Source: Clytia hemisphaerica
Lineage: Eukaryota > Cnidaria > Hydrozoa > Leptothecata > Clytiidae
Direction of reading: 5' to 3'
Length of the DNA: 64,000 nucleotides
NCBI GenBank assembly: GCA_902728285.1
Contig: CACVBU010000237.1
Span: 620,001 to 684,000 of the forward strand
A program made the translations under genes and the position numbers. Below are positions 57,405 to 64,000 of this stretch, one piece after another. The notes below the pieces were generated by a model. That model was not told where the DNA came from. It saw only the letters and a list, made by a program, of their open reading frames with translations, and ran no database searches. How positions within the stretch are numbered: position 1 is the stretch's first letter; every line of letters starts with the position of its first letter.

Positions 57405-58370
57405 TGCCCCCCTCCCCTGTTGAGGATATCGGGCATCCAGGGAGTTAACGATTTTTGTTCAAAAGTGGATATCCAGGGGGTTAAATATCTACAAGGGAGC
57501 GGATATCCAGGGGTAGAGGTGTCTTTTCAAGTAAAAAATACGATATCCAGGGGTAATAGAGGATAGATATCCAGGGGGTTGAGCATATTTTTAAGAGTGG
57601 ATATCCAGCGGGGATCTTTACTAAAGTCTATTCACGATAAGTGTGCACTCTTTTTTCATTTACCTATAACTTTTGAAGGAATTCTTCAATCTTTATAAAT
57701 TTGGTATCATTGGAAAGATATTAGTGAGTGAAACAATTTGAAATAAAAAAGTCTTTAAAAAAATTCTAAAAATGAAGATGAAAATGAAGAAGAAAAAAAT
57801 GAAGATCTTGTAGAAAAGTGCTATAACTTTCATTTTCACTGGAGTGAATCCTTAATCATCGAACGTCATCACTGTGAAAAAAATTCTCAAAAATAATCAT
57901 TCAGTCAAAAGATATCAAACAAAGTTATAAGCTGATTGACGTCTAAAAACGCTGTTTTCTGCAGTTTTTTGCTGTTTTTTGGGGTCAATCACTTATTAAC
58001 TTTGTATCATAACTTTATATTGAATAAATATTTTAATGAAATTTCTTCACAGTGATGATCTCCTAAGATCAAAGAATCTCTCCAGTGAAAATGAAAGTTA
58101 TAGCACTTTTCTACAAGATCTTCATTTTTTTCTTCTTCATTTTCATCTTCGTTTTTAGAATTTTTTTAAAGACTTTTTTATTTCAAATTGTTACACTCAC
58201 TAATATCTTTCCAATGATACCAAATTTATAAAGAACGAAGAATTCCTTCAAAAGTTATAGGTAAAAGAAAAAAGAGTGCACACTTATCGTGAATAGACTT
58301 TAATAAAGTAGGATATCTGGGGGGTTCGATACTTCGAATAATCAATATCCTCAACAGTGGGGGTGAATTT
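57405..58370. mobile_element. GATATCCAGGGG repeat element holding a nested foldback
   Basis: CCCCTGTTGAGGATAT at the left is inverted at the right (ATATCCTCAACAGTGGGG). GATATCCAGGGG recurs about seven times at 57425-57610 and once in variant form at 58313. The foldback 57622-58302 interrupts it. Confidence 0.6.
57622..58302. mobile_element. Foldback element, 681 bp
   Basis: Starts TAAAGTCTATTCACGATAAG and ends with the exact inverse of this. Arms of about 300 bp follow, with blocks shared with the 9052-10221 foldback (TCTTGTAGAAA, TCACTGTGAAAAAA, GATATCAAACAAAGTT). Confidence 0.8.
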
Positions 58371-58451
58371 TGGTTGATTCTAAACCACCACTGTCACAAT
58401 TTGTCCGAGTGACTTTGAGAGGTAAACCACTCAGTTTTTAAAAACTTAAAA

Positions 58452-58744
58452 CACCCCCTTCTCACAGATCCGGTCGGATTTTTTTCAGCCAGTGAGGATA
58501 GAAATAACGGACCTTAACTCGGTGGGGGTTGATATTCACATAGTTTTTATGGCTTGGGATTTAAATTTCTTTGTCATCAAGTCAGAAAATTAAGTGAGGA
58601 TGGAAAAAAGTAAATATTTTGCGGCGAGAATTGGTTTATTTGATTATTTTCAGTGGGAATAAAAGCCAGAGTATAATTTTCCACCGGGGACGATATTTTG
58701 CCCAATTTTTCCAGTGGGAAGCATTGGGTCTGTGAGAAGGGGTG
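58452..58744. mobile_element. hAT-like MITE of the 28557 family
   Basis: Inverted ends CACCCCCTTCTCACAGATCC and GGGTCTGTGAGAAGGGGTG; nearly colinear with 28557-28857. Flanking octamers do not match. Confidence 0.75.
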
Positions 58745-58932
58745 TTTGGACTCATGGCAAAGGAGCAAAACCATTTCTTTAATTAGTTTTCAATATTTCC
58801 TACTACATGGTCGATTTTCATGGAGTCCACACGTATATTTCTATTTCATGTCCTTTAAATTAGTTAAGCCTGGCTATACCAAGATTTAGCATTTAGTTGG
58901 ATTCTTCTATTTTTCTTTGAGATTGAGCGGGA

Positions 58933-59190
58933 GATTGAACCATAGATTTATCAAGGCCGAAGGGCTAGATGTCGTGCTTTGGCTGAAAAGTGTGCTGAGG
59001 TTAGGTAAGAAAGCCTACCTAGGTCATGTGACATTACAATAGAATTTCAGTGCTTGACCAATAAGAAGCTTCGCAGGTTTTCGAGAACAATAGCAGCAAT
59101 ATTGTTTTGCAATATTTACTTTTGTTTGCTTTGAAGAGCCTAAACACGACATCTAGCCCTTCAGGCTATACAGAGATCTGTGGATTGAAC
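58933..59190. mobile_element. hAT-like MITE with perfect 8-bp target duplication
   Basis: The element runs 58941-59182 between GATTGAAC (58933-58940) and GATTGAAC (59183-59190). It shares the GAAGGGCTAGAT end motif with the neighbouring element, but the body differs. Confidence 0.85.
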
Positions 59191-59503
59191 ATGCAGCCCA
59201 CAGATATCTGTAAAGCCCGAAGGGCTAGATTTGCAGCTTTGTTCAAAAAGTGAAGCTCATCTTTGGAAGGATTTCCTACCAGAGTCATGTGACTAAAATA
59301 TGCAATTTCACCGGTTTGAGAGATGTGAAATAGTGTTTTTAGCCTACGTTTTTTGATCTCACGCTCCGAAAACAATTAAAATGCTAGATCCTATCCATCG
59401 GCACGAAATTTAAAAAGTCAAATTTTTGCTTCACTTTTTTTTGCTGGAGAAAGCTTAAAGTTGCCTATCTAGCCCTTCGGGCTTAGATATCTGTGATGCA
59501 GCC
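59191..59503. mobile_element. hAT-like MITE with perfect 8-bp target duplication, abutting the previous one
   Basis: The element runs 59199-59495 between ATGCAGCC (59191-59198) and ATGCAGCC (59496-59503). It is a sister of 5485-5782. Its target duplication begins directly after that of the preceding element. Confidence 0.85.
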
Positions 59504-59634
59504 TAGTTTTGAACAGCTAGCCTGAATAAGATAGAAAAAATTTAAATTCAAATTTAATTATTTCATTTTTTTTGAACAGATACAAAAAATTATTGATCAA
59601 TGATGGTAAAGACCTGATTCAATTGAGACTCAAT

Positions 59635-60927
59635 ATGGAAGAGAATGGATACCATTTTATCCAGAGAACCAATGGAAGCACTATCAGTGAAACTTTCACT
59701 TTCCCACCATTCAAAATAAAGCCTGGATACGCAAAAAGAGACTTTACAGAACCGTACAGAATCATCTATATAGTGATTTGTTCGATACTCGCTCTAATAT
59801 CAATCGTTGGGAATATCACGCTGGTCACTGTTATATCTTCGAGACATAAATTGAGGACCGCTACAAATTTATTGCTCCTAAGCTTGGCTACAGCTGATTT
59901 ATTAACGTCAGTAGTTTATACGCCCTTATACCTTGAACGCTTTTACAATCAAAATGCAAACAATTCGCATCCGAAACTATGTTTGTTACGGAAATATTTT
60001 TTTATTGTTACAGCTTCAGGATCGTTGATAAGTTTAGCTGTGGTGAGCTTTGACCGTATGTTTGCTATAGCCTACCCGTATAAATATGAGAGATGGATGA
60101 CGAAAAGATTGGCTTGTATTGTTATCTGCATCGTCTGGTTCTGGACTATTTGCTTCAATTCAATCACTTTTCATGACTTCTTACATTGGGGACGTATTTT
60201 ATCAACATGTGTTGGAGGCATACCGAGAAAACTTTTTCTTATCATAGGCCCTCCAGGGTTTTATATACCTGGAATTACAATCGTGGTAGTGTATATCAAG
60301 ATTTATTTGGTTGCTAGGAAACTGAATATAAAAGTTGAACATGACTGCAAACTATCTGTTTCCTCGAATGAGATCTTAATGACTGATTTATCAAATTCGA
60401 GTAATCACTTGTATTTGACTCCACCACTTTCCCAAAAAAAGCTTGGAATCAGAAGGACTTCTTCTTTACCTGTTATCAAAGCTTTTACCGGAGATATCAA
60501 CAATAGCACGCGTGATGCTAACAAAACTTCACTTCCTTTTCTCATGAGTCATACGCTGAGCACTCCAACCTTGAAGCCACGCTCTTCTTCAACTCTGATA
60601 AGTCAAACATTGCACGGAGGAAAGGAGACTATTCGCAAGGTTAAGAAATCGATCAAACGAGACATTCGGACTGTGAGAACGATAGCAATGCTAGTCGGAT
60701 TCTTTCTAGTCTGTTGGATGCCGACCGCTGGTTTTTACATTTACATCAACATTATGGGGTCTAGCGGAACATCTGTCAGCCAACAAGTTTTGCTTTGTTA
60801 CGAGATATTCATGGTATTGACTTTTGTTAATAGTGCGCTGAATCCGTTTCTTTACACTTATCGGAATAAAGAACTTCGGAAAGAAACTATGAAATTTGCC
60901 AGAAAACTTTTTAGGATTGGCCGTTAA
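59635..60927 (+). CDS. Class A (rhodopsin-like) G protein-coupled receptor
   Basis: 430 codons plus stop from the first ATG (59635). The frame is open upstream to 59572, but only from a TTG. A splice acceptor (TTTTTTTTGAACAG, ends 59579) suggests an upstream exon, either 5' UTR or a longer N-terminus. TM1 44-67 (GNITLVTV), TM2 77-99 (LSLATADL), Cys116, TM3 ending FDRMFAIAYPY (DRM for DRY, 140-142), TM4 160-178, Cys192, TM5 203-227, TM6 347-371 (CWMP, 360-363), TM7 with NPFLY (403-407). The N-tail has an NGS glycosylation site. The third intracellular loop is long (~120 residues) and Ser/Thr-rich. The ligand class is not clear from sequence; it is an amine- or peptide-type orphan receptor. Confidence 0.88.
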   Translation: MEENGYHFIQRTNGSTISETFTFPPFKIKPGYAKRDFTEPYRIIYIVICSILALISIVGNITLVTVISSRHKLRTATNLLLLSLATADLLTSVVYTPLYLERFYNQNANNSHPKLCLLRKYFFIVTASGSLISLAVVSFDRMFAIAYPYKYERWMTKRLACIVICIVWFWTICFNSITFHDFLHWGRILSTCVGGIPRKLFLIIGPPGFYIPGITIVVVYIKIYLVARKLNIKVEHDCKLSVSSNEILMTDLSNSSNHLYLTPPLSQKKLGIRRTSSLPVIKAFTGDINNSTRDANKTSLPFLMSHTLSTPTLKPRSSSTLISQTLHGGKETIRKVKKSIKRDIRTVRTIAMLVGFFLVCWMPTAGFYIYINIMGSSGTSVSQQVLLCYEIFMVLTFVNSALNPFLYTYRNKELRKETMKFARKLFRIGR

Positions 60928-61172
60928 TTAAAATATTTCAAGAATATCCTAACTCATTTTAAATGTTTAGGAGATTCATTATTACTATTTTTTTCTGAAA
61001 GCACGACAAGTTTAAATTTACTCGTTCTGCAGACATTATATTTTTGTTTGATCTATTTCCCAGGGAATTTGACCCGTGAACCAGAGAATCAGATGAAATC
61101 GAATTGTTTTTTTTATTTTGTGTGATGCGTGATAGGAACTAATTTGAGACGTGTGACTTTGACTTACTTGAC
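60928..61172. other. 3' UTR of the GPCR and LINE tail
   Basis: ATTAAA directly after the stop (about 60930) may serve as poly(A) signal. No other feature. Confidence 0.3.
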
Positions 61173-61830
61173 TTAAGTGCATAATCCCAAGGGGATCTTT
61201 GCACACTTCTTGGAGACAAACTCTTTCCACTTTTCTCTGTCACGGGCACGGCGCTCAGCAGTTAGAAGTGGAATCCATGTGTCTTCTCGGATTAGATCGC
61301 TCCATCTTTTTGCGGGACGTCCATGTATTTTTTTTTTTAAATCACGCTTAAAAGCCATGTGCACATAGTTGATATTGGTGTCTCCATTTGCGATGTGACC
61401 AAACCAGTTCATTCTCCTCCTTTTGACTTTATCAAGGATATCCATCTTGACACCAAGAGTACGCTTTAAATCTACTATTTTCGTTTTGTCGATTCTGCGT
61501 TTCCCAGCCATGATTCTGAGGCAGTCCTTTTAGAAGACTGAAAGTTTTGACATATCTTTTTTCTTTAAAGACCAAGTTTCACAGGCATATATTGCTATTG
61601 GTATGATGAGTGCGTAGAAGAGTCTCGATTTGATTCGTAGAGAAAAGTCGTTTCTTGACCATACATTTTTCTTTAGTTTACCAAAGGCAGCCGATGCTTC
61701 TTAACACATCATCGCTGACTTCAGGCACAACATATCCGAGAAAGATGAATTTGGCAACGTGTTCAACTTCTTCTCCAACAATGAATAATGAGTCAGTCTC
61801 ATTGACCTTGTTGTACCCTGAGTATCAGCG
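61173..61830 (-). mobile_element. 3' remnant of a second LINE (RT C-terminal region)
   Basis: Minus-strand text shows the end of a LINE polyprotein: RLFYALIIPIAIYACETW near 61560-61620, then CLRIMAGKRR, MNWFGHIANGDTN, GRPAKRWSDLIREDTW, and stop at 61173. A stop codon in frame before CLRI (near 61528) and other frame breaks upstream show it is dead. The WFGH and GRPxKRW motifs are typical of such elements. Confidence 0.75.
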
Positions 61831-61857
61831 GTTGAGTCTTAAATGTAACATTAAAAG

Positions 61858-61940
61858 AAAATATCAACCTCTGAAGACCAAAAATAGAAATTCTATCGCG
61901 CATGTGTCAATCTAATCACTGTAGAAAGAATCAAAGATGA
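61858..61940. repeat. Dispersed ~90-bp repeat, copy 2
   Basis: Matches 52802-52889 (CAATCTAATCACTGTAGAAA and both flanks). It lies just upstream of the LINE remnant. Confidence 0.75.
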
Positions 61941-63072
61941 AGAGAAAATATTAACATATCAATGTCTAGCAGACTGTATCAGTATACATGTTTACTATTG
62001 CCGAATTCCCCAGAAACCTCTAAGCATGGAATTATTATAGACACTGGAAAAACAACGAGCTGATTTTTGCCAATTTCTCATGTACAAGCCTTGTCCGCAG
62101 TAATGACATTATTGTTCACCCTCCTTCCACCATTAAATGATTTTTCGTAGCATTTTAATTGCATTTCTCATCAAATTACACTTATCCAATTCCCAAATGA
62201 GACTTTAAGTTCTCCTTCGAGATTCAAACTCATCTAGTTGATTACCAATTATACGTCGTTATGACGTTTTAAATTTTGAGAAAGATGCAAAAACATGTTA
62301 TGTATAAGAAATTGAACATTGACACCAGAAATTTTTAAATTTCACCCTCAAAAAATCCACCGTGCCACTACCTGCCACCAAAAGATTTTTATACCACAGT
62401 GGAGCTATGAGACTCACATCTAATATATGTCAATCTCAACTCTTCTCAGAGAAATATTGAAAAGATATTCCCAATTTAAAATTTCGTGTCATTAGAAGCA
62501 TTTTGTTTGATTTTATTCTTCTGGTGATTTTTTTCTCACACCAGATTTCATAAATTTATCCGTTTGATATTCTAGCATTTATTTTCAAACTTTTGGCAAG
62601 CAAAAGTAGGAATAGAAAAAGTTAGCAGAGAACTTTTTAGAAATAAGAGTATTAATTATTTTTCAAAATCAGAGTCCTTCGAGCCGCCATGACAGTTGTC
62701 CTTTGCGGACAAATCCTGTACATTGATTGTTTTCTGAAACAATAAAAAGACAATACTTCGATCTCCACCGTTCCATTCGATGTTTATCTAGAGTCTCTAC
62801 ATGATTCCCAAATGTATAAAAGTAACTACTAAACTATTAATTATAGTAATGCTACTTTAATGGAATCGAAATAATAGCCATATCTTTATGTTACGATTCT
62901 CTATCACTGACTCTTTTTAAAAAGTATTGATGACATTTTTTAGTTGTGTTTTCAACGACGGGAATAAGAATATCAACTTTGAACTTCATCCAAGATCTTG
63001 TCGGTTGATCTTGTCAAGGATTGTCGTTAAGGTTACTTTTCTCTGCCTTGATTGCGCGCTGAATAGAATCTG
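61941..63072. other. Spacer, nothing recognised
   Basis: No supported gene or repeat. Confidence 0.45.
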
Positions 63073-63074
63073 AA

Positions 63075-63256
63075 TACACCTTTTCGACCGTAGTCGCGCG
63101 GGCATTTTTTTGTCCGCTTTATCCCACTAAAACCGTCCCAATCCTTTTTTGACGCATTTTTCTACTGTCTATTGATGCGAAAAAAGGACTGGGACGGTTT
63201 TAGTGGGATAAAGCGGACAAAAAAAATGCCCGCGCGACTACGGTCGAAAAGGTGTA
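63075..63256. mobile_element. Near-perfect hairpin MITE
   Basis: The element runs 63077-63254 with TA on both sides. Arms of about 80 bp, starting CACCTTTTCGACCGTAGTCG, are inverted with very few mismatches around a spacer of about 18 bp. GC-richer than its surroundings. The ORF at 63172-63369 is a by-product. Confidence 0.8.
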
Positions 63257-63731
63257 TTGGTCGGCACAGGTCGTGTGCTTTTCACGGTAACCTTGTTGGG
63301 TTCCCAAAAAAGGCTTCAAATTTTATACAACCGCCTTTTGAACCGCAAATAGAACACGAATTCAAATAAGGTTCTTAACCGAGAGGCGGGTTACAGAAGA
63401 GTACTAGGGTTAGAGAATGTCGTGTATGTGCGCACTAGACCTCTTAAATCCGGCTTTTAAGGAAAACTAAAATTCTAGCGAAGTAACAACCTTTAGAAAG
63501 ATTTTTCATAATTTTCATAATCTTCGTAACCTTAAAAAGATCCAAATTGGGAAAGAACCCAACACTTAGAGAAACCTTTTGACTCTTAGAGATCTGGGGG
63601 GAGGTAAAAAACCCACCCTTACCGTGTGGAGTGTTCCCAAGCTCCTATTTTTGCCTAGTAAATAACCAAGTTAGTTTGCGCCTTGAAGGTTTCTTTTCCC
63701 TACTGTCTATTGTATATTAGGGAAGAACGCC

Positions 63732-63812
63732 ATTTCCTTCTCTGGATTTCTCTATTCACCCGGGAACCTTCTCTTTAGTTGCTAAACATCAAGCAGGGAG
63801 ACCTCATGTACT
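63732..63812 (-). repeat. Partial copy of the 17281-17560 SINE-like repeat
   Basis: CTGGATTTCTCTATTCACCC, CTCTTTAGTTGCTAAACATC and AAGCAG match the middle of the 17281-17560 element. Confidence 0.5.
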
Positions 63813-64000
63813 TATATGGACTCAGAAAATTGGACTTGTTTTCTGTTCATTTCAACATGTCGCATAATACCTTAAAAATGAAAAAAGAACTGGCAAATAG
63901 CATCGGCTATAAATGTCTCACAGAGCTAGGCAAGTCCAGGGTAACACGGCATAAGCAGCCATCGGCTAGGAAGTATGAAATATCTGTTCTTCAGGCCCCT

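Noticed and set aside
59572..59634. Upstream in-frame extension of the GPCR
   Set aside because: Starts with TTG and contains a splice acceptor at 59579; ATG 59635 is used instead.

Overview
The window is nuclear DNA of an invertebrate animal. It is AT-rich, gene-poor and has GT-AG introns. Its genes are animal families: rhodopsin-like GPCRs, GAPR-1-like CAP proteins and a Mab-21/cGAS-like nucleotidyltransferase with a C-terminal membrane anchor. A Penelope-like retroelement, non-LTR retrotransposon fragments and dozens of small inverted-repeat elements fill much of the rest. Membrane-anchored Mab-21 proteins, near-intronless GPCRs and dense MITEs would fit a lophotrochozoan such as a bivalve mollusc, but the sequence does not prove this.

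Layout. 2.2-3.6 kb (minus): an intronless gene for a secreted protein with a duplicated helical domain and a regular six-cysteine tail. 10.9-14.6 kb (minus): a Mab-21/cGAS-like gene, now a pseudogene, split by a Penelope-like element (plus) with a 12-bp target duplication and also carrying an independent frameshift. 17.7-19.1 kb (minus): a divergent 7TM receptor with a Gln-rich tail. 19.3-46 kb: almost only repeats (tandem arrays, foldback elements, hAT-, Tc1/mariner- and piggyBac-like MITEs, several nested), plus one doubtful small ORF at 28.9-29.1 kb. 46.5-52.0 kb (plus): two GAPR-1-like CAP genes in tandem. The first has a predicted TATA/Inr promoter, a 5-codon first exon and a low-complexity tail. 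The second has lost most of the conserved CAP cavity residues and ends in a CaaX prenylation box. 53.6-54.2 kb and 61.2-61.8 kb: 3' remnants of LINEs. 59.6-60.9 kb (plus): a canonical class A GPCR with a long third intracellular loop.

The genes do not form an operon or an obvious pathway. The two CAP genes are a local duplication and could share a first exon, because splice phases are compatible. The Mab-21 relic is a possible innate-immunity gene (cGAS-like family) inactivated in this haplotype. The strongest observations are the exact Penelope insertion into the Mab-21 gene, the CaaX-terminated degenerate CAP protein, and several insertions datable relative to each other from their target duplications.
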